Assembly: GCF_018100905.1 (NCBI RefSeq)
Contig: NZ_JAGJEG010000006.1
Coordinates: 124,001-188,000, forward strand
Origin: Pseudoalteromonas sp. MMG010
GTDB taxonomy: Bacteria; Pseudomonadota; Gammaproteobacteria; Enterobacterales; Alteromonadaceae
Direction: 5' to 3'
Length of the DNA stretch: 64,000 bases
Shown: piece by piece, positions 47,617 to 55,985 of the stretch
Layout of the letters: every line of letters begins with the position of its first letter
How positions within the stretch are numbered: the first letter of the stretch is position 1
Notes under the pieces: generated by a model
Told to the model about the DNA's origin: nothing
The model's database searches: none
Seen by the model: the letters and a program-made list of their open reading frames with translations, nothing else
Program-made: the position numbers and the translations under genes

Positions 47617-47827
47617 CTAATGGCTCCACTATTAACAACGAAGATTGTTTATCAAATTGATAACGGTAATTATTTTTTTTTAAAAAAAGCTCTATATCTG
47701 TAATAGGTTGTTCTAAATCTATAAGAAATTTAATTTTAGATTGTTCAAAATGACTTTTTTTTAAACCTAATTTAAATTGAACAAATTGCTGAGGGCATTG
47801 ATAATGCCTTAAATCAAGCGTCAACAT
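47609..47827 (-). CDS. TusA/SirA-like sulfur carrier homologue
   Basis: Small protein of 72 residues with the TusA fold pattern. The key motif is LDLRHYQCPQQF: the persulfide-carrying Cys is kept (residue 11), but the CPxP motif has Gln in the last place. The C-terminal strand region is LLIVEPLG. True TusA passes sulfur from IscS for tRNA thiolation; relatives serve other paths. The ATG at 47827 is chosen to fit the family; an ATG 21 bases upstream adds MFLLVIT and lacks a ribosome site. It is an operon with perM and lies near the desulfurase fusion. Confidence 0.75.
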   Translation of the reverse strand: MLTLDLRHYQCPQQFVQFKLGLKKSHFEQSKIKFLIDLEQPITDIELFLKKNNYRYQFDKQSSLLIVEPLGV

Positions 47828-47991
47828 TGTGATTACCAATAAAAACATATTTATTAACTAACTATTTGCAGTATAAACTTAAAATCTGAATAAAGTCTTA
47901 AATTTAATTAACAAACCGATAAGTTTTTCTTAAAACACTCAACACAATGGTTTATTCTTACAAAATAAAAATGACAAGCAGGGATAAGTTA

Positions 47992-48657
47992 ATGTCTGGT
48001 ACACACAATAAAGCGCAACTTCCTAGTAATCCAACGCTGAAAGAGATTAACTGGTATAAAAAGCAAATTAACTGGGGAGAGTTACCTCCATTTTATCATC
48101 TAGTCGCCTCATCAATAGGTGAAACCGAAGGTATTTTAGAGCACGGCTTTGATACTGCAGTGAAACGTTTATTAGATAAACGTAATTGGAATTTAGATGC
48201 ACTCGATGGTCATATCGATGTCAGTGGTGAAATCCACTGTCAAAACAAACCTCGTATAGCATTATATCAAGTCGTAACAGAGCGAGGGTTTGAGTTATGG
48301 GCCCAGCCTTTTGCTAAGGATGTAACGATAGATCAATACATCAAAGATAATAGGTTTATGGAATACCGAGTGTGGGATCCATTAACGATGAAACATTTAA
48401 TTCGAATAAATCAATTTCATACTTTTATTAATTTTTATTTTGAGCGTGGAGATAAAGCGGATAAAGCCCTTATTCTGCATTGTCATAAAGTCGTTCATAA
48501 AATTATTAATTTTTTAAAGCAAGAATTGAACATAGTTGAGGTTTCAGGTGTCTCAGTAAAAGAACTTTATCAACTACAAGAAAAACATAGCCAAGCTTGC
48601 AGCGATGAAATTGATATTGCAAGAATTGCGCTTGGTGAAAACATTAGCAAGGAATAA
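47992..48657 (+). CDS. Conserved-looking hypothetical protein, 221 residues
   Basis: I do not recognise this gene. It is soluble and without signal peptide, with aromatic-rich stretches (INWYKKQINWGELPPFYHL; RFMEYRVWDPLTMKHLI) and a His-rich segment (LILHCHKVVHKII). The C-terminal third is helical. The ATG at 47992 is preferred because AGGGATA is 8 bases upstream; ATGs at 47947 and 47971 give a longer leader. It diverges from the TusA-like gene. The bepA start codon follows 1 base after its stop, so it is the first gene of that operon. Confidence 0.78.
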   Translation: MSGTHNKAQLPSNPTLKEINWYKKQINWGELPPFYHLVASSIGETEGILEHGFDTAVKRLLDKRNWNLDALDGHIDVSGEIHCQNKPRIALYQVVTERGFELWAQPFAKDVTIDQYIKDNRFMEYRVWDPLTMKHLIRINQFHTFINFYFERGDKADKALILHCHKVVHKIINFLKQELNIVEVSGVSVKELYQLQEKHSQACSDEIDIARIALGENISKE

Positions 48658-48658
48658 A

Positions 48659-50116
48659 ATGCAGATTAAACTAGCATTTATCACTTTATGCACGGCACTA
48701 CTCACATTTACGTTATTAATCAGTGAGCCTTTAAAAGCCCAGACTAATTTTACACTCCCCGATTTAGGCACCTCGGCTTTACAAGCACTTCCTCTGGAAA
48801 AAGAGCAAGCTATAGGTGAAGTTATGATGATGCAAATACGCGGTGCATCACCTTTAATTAACGATCCTGTGCTTGATGAGTATTTAACAACACTTGGCCG
48901 AAAATTAGTCGCAAATGCAAATGATGTTCGTTTTCCATTTAAATTCTTTTGGTTAAACAACAATGACATTAATGCCTTTGCATTTTATGGTGGACATGTT
49001 GGCGTGCATACAGGCTTAATAGCCCAAGCCGATAACGAAAGTCAATTTGCTTCTGTGTTAGGGCACGAAATTGCGCACGTCACTCAACGTCACTTAGCTA
49101 GACGCATTCAACAACAGCAAGATAATAATGCGTTAACAATTGCGGGCTTAATTGCAGGGATATTAGCCACAGTAGTAGCACCTGATGCGGGTATCGCAAT
49201 TATTTCGGCAAACCAAACTCAAGCTGCTTTTAGCCAATTAACTCACTCTCGCTCGGCAGAGCAAGAAGCAGACCGCATTGGTATGCAAACGTTAAACAAT
49301 GCAGGTTTTGACCCTCGCTCATCGAGTGATTTTTTAACTAAGTTAGCGGCACAAATTCGTTATAAGTACAATCCTCCTGCCTTTTTATTAACCCACCCGT
49401 TACCAGAAAGTCGTGTGTCGGATGTGCGTTTGCGTGCAGAACAATACCCAAAACGTCAAATTCCCGAAAGCCTTGCGTTTAATTTAGCAAAAAGCAGAGT
49501 GTTAGCTCGCTACGCGCAAGAGCCCAAACAAGCTCAAACACTTTTTGAAAAATTACTCAAAGAGCATAGTTTTGATAAAGAAGCACTGAAATATGGATTA
49601 GGGATCGCGTACTTAGATCAAGAAAAATATGATAAAGCACAGAGTATTCTTGATGCGTTGTTAAAAAATGATCCAAATAACTTATTTTATATAGATACAT
49701 ATACAGATTTACTTATTGGTCAAGACAAGGCGGATGAAGCTGTCAATTTCTTAGCAGAGAAAAACAAATTCCGCCCTAACAATCAAGTAATTGCACTTAA
49801 CTACGCTAATGCAGCAATGCACGCTAAAAAAAATCATCTAGCAGAACAGATTTTAAAAACATTTCTACTAGAAAAGCCAGAGCATAGTTTAGCAAAACAA
49901 TTATTAAGAGATAATTATAAAGATCAAGAAAAGCTTGTCGATTACCATGAAGCAAGTGCCGCTGTTTTGGCACAATATGGCGCTTATATCAAAGCCTCTG
50001 ATGAAATTCAAAAAGCATTAAACTTTGTAAAACCAACAGAGCTCATTAAACAACAACGTTTAAAAGCGCTGCTTACACAATATCGTCGCTTACAAAAAGA
50101 GCTTGCAAGACTTTAA
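48659..50116 (+). CDS. bepA: BepA-like periplasmic metalloprotease/chaperone
   Basis: 485 residues, like E. coli BepA (YfgC, 487). It has a signal peptide ending near KAQ, an M48 peptidase domain with the zinc motif GHEIAHVTQRH, third ligand in SRSAEQEADRIG, the switch His in THPLPESR, and a C-terminal TPR domain (about 310-485). BepA helps assembly of, or degrades stalled, LptD and other outer-membrane proteins at the BAM complex. The start at 48659 has AAGGAA overlapping the end of the previous gene. The order bepA-arsC-wrbA-DUF2069 is typical of the order. Confidence 0.94.
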   Translation: MQIKLAFITLCTALLTFTLLISEPLKAQTNFTLPDLGTSALQALPLEKEQAIGEVMMMQIRGASPLINDPVLDEYLTTLGRKLVANANDVRFPFKFFWLNNNDINAFAFYGGHVGVHTGLIAQADNESQFASVLGHEIAHVTQRHLARRIQQQQDNNALTIAGLIAGILATVVAPDAGIAIISANQTQAAFSQLTHSRSAEQEADRIGMQTLNNAGFDPRSSSDFLTKLAAQIRYKYNPPAFLLTHPLPESRVSDVRLRAEQYPKRQIPESLAFNLAKSRVLARYAQEPKQAQTLFEKLLKEHSFDKEALKYGLGIAYLDQEKYDKAQSILDALLKNDPNNLFYIDTYTDLLIGQDKADEAVNFLAEKNKFRPNNQVIALNYANAAMHAKKNHLAEQILKTFLLEKPEHSLAKQLLRDNYKDQEKLVDYHEASAAVLAQYGAYIKASDEIQKALNFVKPTELIKQQRLKALLTQYRRLQKELARL

Positions 50117-50171
50117 GTCTGCAAGCGCTTAGCCTAAAATAGCGTTCTATTAGTATTTATGGAATATATAT

Positions 50172-50519
50172 ATGTCAGTGACTATCTACCACAATCCTCG
50201 CTGTTCTAAATCACGCGAAACCCTCGCTTTATTAAAAGATAAAGAGGTATCGTTCACAATTGTCGAGTATTTAAAAACACCATTAAGTGCTCAACAAATT
50301 ACGACATTACTCTCGCAACTCGATTTTGCCGATGCTAGAGCATTAATGCGTACAAAAGAAGAGATATACAAATCATTAAATTTAAACGAGCAAACACAAC
50401 AAGAAGCATTAATTAACGCGATGGCACAATATCCAAAGCTTATTGAGCGCCCTATTGTTGTGTGTAATAACAAAGCCGCACTGGGTCGACCACCTGAGAA
50501 TGTATTAAGTATATTATAA
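50172..50519 (+). CDS. ArsC/YfgD-family reductase
   Basis: 115-residue thioredoxin-fold protein of the ArsC/YfgD family. The CxxS active site is in NPRCSKSRETL, and the C-terminal RPIVV and ALGRPPE motifs are typical. Arsenate reduction is possible, but YfgD-type members linked to bepA have no proven role and no arsenic genes are near. The next gene starts on its stop codon (TAATG). Confidence 0.88.
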   Translation: MSVTIYHNPRCSKSRETLALLKDKEVSFTIVEYLKTPLSAQQITTLLSQLDFADARALMRTKEEIYKSLNLNEQTQQEALINAMAQYPKLIERPIVVCNNKAALGRPPENVLSIL

Positions 50520-51073
50520 TGACAGTAAATATAGTGGTTCTTTATCACTCAAGCCATGGCTCAGTTGATGCTATGGCTCATGAAATTGCTGAAGCGATTG
50601 AAATGCAAGGAGACACCGCATTACTTCGTACTTTTGTTGCTAAAAATCCGCACGACATTGTGATAAATAAAGAAGAGTTAGTACAGTGCGATGCACTTGC
50701 ATTTGGTACTCCGACTCGATTTGGCATGATGGCATCACAAGCAAAAGCATTTTGGGAAACGACTAGCGAGTTATGGTTAAAGGGACAATTGATTGATAAG
50801 CCAGCCTGTGTATTTTCATCATCAAGTAGTATGCATGGCGGTAACGAGGCCACCTTATTAAACTTGTCTTTACCACTTTTACATCATGGTATGATGCTAT
50901 TAGGTGTCCCTTACGATGTGCCTGAATTATTAAGCACACAGTCTGGGGGAACGCCATATGGAGCTACGCATGTAGCTGGTACAGATAATACAAACACATT
51001 AACCAAAGAAGAAGTGGCAATATGTCACGCTGTTGGTAAACGCTTAACCCACATTGCGAGAAAACTAAAATGA
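50519..51073 (+). CDS. WrbA-like NAD(P)H:quinone oxidoreductase
   Basis: 184-residue flavodoxin-fold protein close to WrbA. The FMN loop is LYHSSHGSVDAMA. Other family motifs are GTPTRFGMMASQAKAF, VFSSSSSMHGGNE, LHHGMMLLGVPYD and GGTPYGATHVAG. It reduces quinones by two electrons with NAD(P)H in the family. Start and stop overlap both neighbours, so it is translationally coupled within the bepA operon. It is slightly shorter than E. coli WrbA (198). Confidence 0.9.
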   Translation: MTVNIVVLYHSSHGSVDAMAHEIAEAIEMQGDTALLRTFVAKNPHDIVINKEELVQCDALAFGTPTRFGMMASQAKAFWETTSELWLKGQLIDKPACVFSSSSSMHGGNEATLLNLSLPLLHHGMMLLGVPYDVPELLSTQSGGTPYGATHVAGTDNTNTLTKEEVAICHAVGKRLTHIARKLK

Positions 51074-51513
51074 GTAGCGCTGTTACTGCTAAAAAAACCA
51101 TCACCAAAAGATTTCAACGAACAGCACTGTTTGGATATATCGGTCTATTAACTTTAATGCCACTATGGATGTTTGTTTTCTTTCCACGAGATGGACACAG
51201 TATCGGTTTTATTTTTGCACTTTATATTTTGCCATTGCTACTGCCTTTAAAAGGCATTATTCAAGATAAACCTTACACCTACGCATGGGCTAACTTTATC
51301 GTGATGATTTACTTTATTCATGGCTTTACATTATTATGGGTTGCACAAGATGAACTGATTTTTGTTTTACTTGAGTTACTTTTTGCCAGTTCAATGTTTA
51401 TTGGGTGTACCTATTACGCTAGACATCGAGGACAAGAGTTAGGGTTAAAAATAGGGAAGTTAAAAGAAGAATTAGCCCAAGAAAAAGCGGCTCACGAATA
51501 CCATAAAAAGTAA
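51070..51513 (+). CDS. DUF2069 membrane protein
   Basis: 147-residue integral membrane protein with four predicted helices (about 17-37, 48-65, 75-93, 98-118) and a charged C-terminal coiled segment. It matches the DUF2069 family, commonly located after wrbA and arsC in gammaproteobacteria. Function is unknown. It overlaps wrbA by 4 bases and is followed by a terminator. It is last of the bepA operon. Confidence 0.88.
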   Translation: MSSAVTAKKTITKRFQRTALFGYIGLLTLMPLWMFVFFPRDGHSIGFIFALYILPLLLPLKGIIQDKPYTYAWANFIVMIYFIHGFTLLWVAQDELIFVLLELLFASSMFIGCTYYARHRGQELGLKIGKLKEELAQEKAAHEYHKK

Positions 51514-51521
51514 AAAGTAGT

Positions 51522-51545
51522 AAAAGGCGTTATACAACGCCTTTT
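51522..51545. terminator. Bidirectional terminator
   Basis: A perfect 10-bp stem AAAAGGCGTT/AACGCCTTTT with 4-base loop, between the DUF2069 gene and the convergent ankyrin gene. Confidence 0.85.
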
Positions 51546-51556
51546 ACTTAAAGCAT

Positions 51557-52894
51557 TTATACCAACTCACTCAACGCCGCTAAAGCCACGATAACAGCAA
51601 GTCCTAATTGCGCAATTAAACTAATTAACGATACTGTTCTTAATAAAAACAAACCCCAAGGGTGTTTAATATGCGGGTATAAAGAGCAACGTTTTAAGCT
51701 AGTAGCAAAGAAAAAACATACCGCAGTAAACATCGTTAAACCTAACGTCAGCTCACTTTTAATGGCTAAATCTTGTTCAAAAAAGAAAAATAATTGGAGC
51801 GGTAATAGTATGGCAACAAGTGCATGTAAAATATGGACTTTTTTAATGCGTAAATACTGCCCTTGAGGCGATAACTCTTTAATACCAAAGTCACGCTCTA
51901 GGCACTTAACTAAATTCATCGCTTTTATATGAACGGCTAAACGATAACAACTTAAGCCTTCATTATTACGCAATCTAAAATCGTAACCTGCTTTTAATAA
52001 CAACACCATTAATGATTCATTTTTAGAAAGCACAGCATAATGAAGCGCGCTATTGCCTATGCTATCAACAGCATTAATATCTTGTTGTGCTAATAATGTT
52101 TCGACCACTTTTACATAGCCCTTTTCACAGGCATACATAAAGGCTGTTTTATTCTCGGCATTGGCTAATGTTGCGCTAGCGCCTTGTTCAATAAAACGAG
52201 TGGCCATGGTTTGTTTAGCATTATCACTACTTAGGTGGGCGAGTAATGCTTGTTCTAATAAAACCAAAGAGTCTACATCAGGAGACACTTGTTTTAATAA
52301 TGTAAAATAGTCTTTCCCATTCGCCACTTTCGCGCTGGCTAATTCAGCTAAGTGTGAAATATTATCGACAGAATCAGGTATAAAGCTACTTAAACGCTCT
52401 CTAAAGTCGACTTCTTTCCATAATGCTAGAATATCATATGATGAGGCTTTAGCGCCGTAAGACAAAGCATGTTCAATCAGTGTAAAATAACGTTTATCAA
52501 ACAATAAACTAAGTAGTGATAACTCGGTTGAAACCTGACTTTGTGCAGCCACCGTGGCGTAATTTTCTAAACGCTGGCATAACAATAACGACAGACTTTC
52601 GCTAGAATAATCGTTTTCAAGATAATGGGCTTTTGCTGCACTTATATATTGATGAGCTTGTTCGTCAAATTCACTTATGTGTTGAAAATAACATTCTTCA
52701 AATGGCTCAAGCGGTAATAGCCAAACTAAATAATATATTGGAGGTAATACAGTCGTACAAACGCCATCATCTTCATTTGTTGAACGACACTGTGGCCATG
52801 CTTCTAAAGCATCTAAAATAAACGCGCCATTTTGCTCAACAAGGCCTTTAATGAGTAGAGGATATTCCTTAGGCCATATCAGTACATTTTCCAT
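51557..52894 (-). CDS. Ankyrin-repeat membrane protein
   Basis: 445 residues. The N-terminal half has no clear domain. Two to three ankyrin repeats lie around residues 245-345, with NKTAFMYACEKGYVKVVETLL and GNSALHYAVLSKNESLMVLLL. The last third has three to four hydrophobic helices, ending in a cluster of small and hydrophobic residues. The repeats suggest protein binding at the membrane face. The ATG at 52894 is preferred over an upstream GTG (52960), since it begins a better N-terminus; GGAG is slightly distant. Function is unknown. It is a single gene. Confidence 0.8.
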   Translation of the reverse strand: MENVLIWPKEYPLLIKGLVEQNGAFILDALEAWPQCRSTNEDDGVCTTVLPPIYYLVWLLPLEPFEECYFQHISEFDEQAHQYISAAKAHYLENDYSSESLSLLLCQRLENYATVAAQSQVSTELSLLSLLFDKRYFTLIEHALSYGAKASSYDILALWKEVDFRERLSSFIPDSVDNISHLAELASAKVANGKDYFTLLKQVSPDVDSLVLLEQALLAHLSSDNAKQTMATRFIEQGASATLANAENKTAFMYACEKGYVKVVETLLAQQDINAVDSIGNSALHYAVLSKNESLMVLLLKAGYDFRLRNNEGLSCYRLAVHIKAMNLVKCLERDFGIKELSPQGQYLRIKKVHILHALVAILLPLQLFFFFEQDLAIKSELTLGLTMFTAVCFFFATSLKRCSLYPHIKHPWGLFLLRTVSLISLIAQLGLAVIVALAALSELV

Positions 52895-53037
52895 TAAAAC
52901 AACACATCTCCAGTGTAGTTTGAGTGAATGACAAGTATAGTAAAACTTAACTGACACCACGCTTAATCTATTTATAATATTCTACCACACCTTGATAGGC
53001 GCGCTAGCGCAAAGTCTATGAATATATATAAAAAAAT

Positions 53038-53072
53038 AAAACGCAGTCAGTATAAATTACTGACTGCGTTTT
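53038..53072 (-). terminator. Strong terminator of the mlaC-like gene
   Basis: A perfect 15-bp stem (AAAACGCAGTCAGTA/TACTGACTGCGTTTT) with a 5-base loop, then T-rich sequence on the minus strand, 26 bases after the stop. Confidence 0.9.
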
Positions 53073-53097
53073 AAAGAAAAAATACGACGGTGTACGT

Positions 53098-53691
53098 TTA
53101 TTTAGCTGATAATTCATTAATCACAGTTTCAAGTCCAACATCAGAAATACGTTGAATAACTTCTTTTTGTTTTGCACTTAATAACGAAATCCCTTCAGCC
53201 ACAATATCATATACTTTCCAGCTTTTATCTTTGGCTTGACGTAATTTAAAATGTAAATCGATGGCCGGACCATTATCATTAATGATTTGTGTTTTTACCG
53301 TGGCAAAACCAGAGTCACCTTGTTTAGTCGCTGGCTCAAAAATCACTTTCTGTCCAGTATACTTCATCAGTGCACCGGCATAAGTCCCTGTTAAATAATG
53401 CTCTACCGCACTAATAAAACGTGTCGCTTGTGCCCTATCAATGCCTTTAATATGTTTGCCTAACAATTTAAATGAAACAAATTTAATATCAATGTGCGGC
53501 ATTAATTGTTTTTCCACAATTTCAGCCATATCTTGCTTACTGGCATTACCTTGGCTATTTACTTGTGCAATATCATGAAATAATTGCTGAGCAACCGTTT
53601 CAAGTAGCTGATCGGGTGTTTGTTGTGCTTGGGCATACAAGTTTGCACTAAACAAAACAAGTATTGCTAATAGGGTTCTCATTGTTGTCAT
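53098..53691 (-). CDS. MlaC-like phospholipid-binding periplasmic protein
   Basis: 197 residues: signal peptide ending at YAQA (about 21), then an MlaC/Ttg2D fold. Typical sequence is IEKQLMPHIDIKFVSFKLLG, YLTGTYAGALMKYTGQ and LLSAKQKEVIQRISDVGLETVI. MlaC carries phospholipids between outer and inner membranes. Here there are no mlaABDEF genes, so it is an orphan copy that may join a distant Mla system or act alone. It diverges from a PagL-like gene. A second ATG 9 bases downstream is also possible. Confidence 0.88.
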   Translation of the reverse strand: MTTMRTLLAILVLFSANLYAQAQQTPDQLLETVAQQLFHDIAQVNSQGNASKQDMAEIVEKQLMPHIDIKFVSFKLLGKHIKGIDRAQATRFISAVEHYLTGTYAGALMKYTGQKVIFEPATKQGDSGFATVKTQIINDNGPAIDLHFKLRQAKDKSWKVYDIVAEGISLLSAKQKEVIQRISDVGLETVINELSAK

Positions 53692-53812
53692 TGTCTTATA
53701 ATCTAAATCATGAATATGGCGCTAATTTAACTTTTTATTACACAACAAAAAACCCCATAAATAGCACCTTATTAATGCCGAACAAGCACCAATAATATAA
53801 GCTTTTAAATAT

Positions 53813-53833
53813 CAGTAGCTTATAAAGCTACTG
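53813..53833. promoter_or_regulatory. Perfect palindrome between mlaC-like and pagL-like genes
   Basis: CAGTAGCTT and AAGCTACTG flank ATA. It is 94 bases before the pagL-like start and 122 before the mlaC-like start and has no T-run, so a regulator site is more likely than a terminator. No regulator is recognised. Confidence 0.45.
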
Positions 53834-53926
53834 GAAACACTCTGTATACAATTACTTTTTACCTATATTGAATTATATAAACTCATCCTTATAACTCTCT
53901 TAACTTTTTATTTAAGAGAAGGCACT

Positions 53927-54460
53927 ATGCGTCTATTAAAAGCCCCTATAACACTGACTTTAATCTTACTTTTAGCTTTAACTTCTAAAGCCCACGCGCA
54001 AAGGCTTCACGGTTATAGTGTTGATGTTTTAAAAGGTGAAGGGAATGTCGCCGGTATCAAGCTTGCCCATAAATATTACGCTCCACAATTACAAAAGTTA
54101 GTTGGCCATGCGAAATTTTATTTTGAGAGCAGTGTCAATGTCTGGCAATTTCATAAAAGTGGTCATTCACAAAGTAATACGGTTGTGGCTATATCACCGG
54201 TATTACAATTTCCAGCTTTTAACTTTAACGGTAAACTTTTTTCGATTGAAGCGGGTATTGGCATCTCATTAATTAATAAGACTTATTTTGCAGAGAAAAA
54301 CTTAAGTACTCACTACCAATTTGAGGACCGTATAGGATTAGTAACAACTATTGGTGATACCGATTTAGCGCTGCGAGTCATTCATTATTCAAACGCAGGC
54401 TTTAAGCATCCAAACCCAGGGATAAACTTTCTCACATTGTCGTTATCACAGCCTTTGTAA
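53927..54460 (+). CDS. PagL-like lipid A 3-O-deacylase family protein
   Basis: 177 residues with a signal peptide ending near AHA (residue 24), then eight-stranded outer-membrane barrel-like sequence. The C-terminal active-site motif is HYSNAG followed by PNPGIN; the catalytic His and Ser of PagL are present. The residue 14 after the His, where PagL has its third catalytic residue (Glu), is Asn here, so activity is uncertain. The expected reaction is removal of the 3-O acyl chain of lipid A. AGAAGG precedes the ATG. Confidence 0.82.
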   Translation: MRLLKAPITLTLILLLALTSKAHAQRLHGYSVDVLKGEGNVAGIKLAHKYYAPQLQKLVGHAKFYFESSVNVWQFHKSGHSQSNTVVAISPVLQFPAFNFNGKLFSIEAGIGISLINKTYFAEKNLSTHYQFEDRIGLVTTIGDTDLALRVIHYSNAGFKHPNPGINFLTLSLSQPL

Positions 54461-54498
54461 AGTTATAACAAGGCAATTTCGTACAATTTAAAAATAAC

Positions 54499-54534
54499 AA
54501 AGCCTGATTTTGAAACCCATCAAAATCAGGCTTT
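54499..54534. terminator. Bidirectional terminator
   Basis: 14-bp perfect arms AAAGCCTGATTTTG and CAAAATCAGGCTTT with an 8-base loop lie between convergent genes. Confidence 0.85.
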
Positions 54535-54552
54535 AATCACATATTTTAAATA

Positions 54553-55923
54553 CTAACCGACAAGCCAATGCGCCATTAACGCGATAACCGGAAGTGTCAC
54601 TAACGTTCTTAATATAAAAATTATGAACAGCTCAAATATATTAACCGGTATTTTACTACCCAGTAAAAGCGCCCCAACTTCTGACATATAAATAAGTTGC
54701 GTTACACTCATTGCGGCAATAATAAAGCGAGTGACATCACTTTCTATACTGCTTGCCGCTAAGATAGAAGGGATAAACATATCAGCAAACCCAACCATAA
54801 TTGTTTCTGCTGCTTTTTCAGCTTCGGGTATATTTAACAGCTCTAAAAACGGAATAAATGGCTGACCTAAGTAATAAAATAATGGAGTATATTCAGCAAT
54901 AATAAGTGCAACAGTTCCTATAGCCATAACTACTGGCAACACTGCAAACACCATATCAAGTGCGTTGTGAACCCCTTCTTTTATTGTACCTTTTACGCCC
55001 GACGCCTTTTCTGCTTTTGTTAAAGCCACCGTTAAAGCATGCGAAACTAATGTTTTACCGTGTGGTACTTGTTCGGCGTTATGAGCCGGTGCAGTGCCAT
55101 CTATAAATAAATCCTTTTTAAAGCATAAAGGGGGTAAGCGAGGTACGATAACCGCAGCAATAATACCCGCTAAACATACAGTAAGATAAAAAGGTGCAAA
55201 TAAATACTCCAGCTTCACCTGCCCTATTACGACCAAACAAAATGTAATCGACACAGCTGAAAAAGTTGTCCCAATAATGGCCGCTTCACGTTGTGTGTAA
55301 TGCTTGTCTTCAAACTGACGAGATGTCATTAAAATACCGACAGAGCCATCTCCTAACCAAGAGGCAGCACAATCAACAGCACTGCGCCCAGGGACTTTAA
55401 ATACCGGACGCATCACTTTTGTTAGCAAAGTACCTACCAGCTCTAATAAGCCAAAATTTAATAGTAATGGCAGTAATAAACCAGCCAAAATAAAGACTGA
55501 CAATAAAACAGGTAACAAATCATTTAAAACCAACAAGCCGGTATTTTCAGAGCTTACCATCTCAGGGCCAATTTTATAAAAGGTCATGAGTACGCATATC
55601 ATGCCTATTAGGCGGATAAAAAACCAAACAAAATTAACGTTAAACAAATGATTTAAAAGAGGGTTATTACAAATTATTCGCGGTTTAAAAATAACCGTAA
55701 TAGCAGACATAATACCGGTAATACAAATAATGCATGTAATCAAAGCCAGTGCTGAATCCGCTAAAAAAGCTTGAATAGCTTTTGCCATAATAGCAATAGG
55801 AATGGTCATAAACTCGCCACTTGATACCGGCGTCATAAACAAGAGCACGCCAATAAGAGACGGTACTAGAAAAGTAAACCATGTACGTTTACTAAACGGT
55901 AAACTTGTTGCTTTATCAGTCAT
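54553..55923 (-). CDS. YjiH-family transporter-like protein
   Basis: 456-residue inner-membrane protein of the YjiH family, distantly related to nucleoside transporters with gate domains. It has about ten helices. Gate-like repeats include CAASWLGDGSVGILMTSRQF in the first half and VGFADMFIPSILA in the second. The substrate is not known. The ATG at 55923 is preferred, because an upstream GTG (55944) lies inside the hairpin that ends bamC. Confidence 0.85.
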   Translation of the reverse strand: MTDKATSLPFSKRTWFTFLVPSLIGVLLFMTPVSSGEFMTIPIAIMAKAIQAFLADSALALITCIICITGIMSAITVIFKPRIICNNPLLNHLFNVNFVWFFIRLIGMICVLMTFYKIGPEMVSSENTGLLVLNDLLPVLLSVFILAGLLLPLLLNFGLLELVGTLLTKVMRPVFKVPGRSAVDCAASWLGDGSVGILMTSRQFEDKHYTQREAAIIGTTFSAVSITFCLVVIGQVKLEYLFAPFYLTVCLAGIIAAVIVPRLPPLCFKKDLFIDGTAPAHNAEQVPHGKTLVSHALTVALTKAEKASGVKGTIKEGVHNALDMVFAVLPVVMAIGTVALIIAEYTPLFYYLGQPFIPFLELLNIPEAEKAAETIMVGFADMFIPSILAASSIESDVTRFIIAAMSVTQLIYMSEVGALLLGSKIPVNIFELFIIFILRTLVTLPVIALMAHWLVG

Positions 55924-55940
55924 TTTTTTAACCCGCTTAA

Positions 55941-55971
55941 ACACAAAAAGAGCTTAATGCTCTTTTTGTGT
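55941..55971 (-). terminator. Terminator of bamC
   Basis: A 13-bp stem (ACACAAAAAGAGC/GCTCTTTTTGTGT) with 5-base loop lies 15 bases after the bamC stop. Confidence 0.75.
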
Positions 55972-55985
55972 CGTTTATTATTGTT

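Noticed and set aside
48574-48969. A 131-residue frame antisense to bepA
   Set aside because: It mirrors the bepA N-terminus; no ribosome site or family match.
55924-55944. Upstream GTG start for the YjiH gene
   Set aside because: It falls in the right arm of the bamC terminator and lacks a ribosome site.
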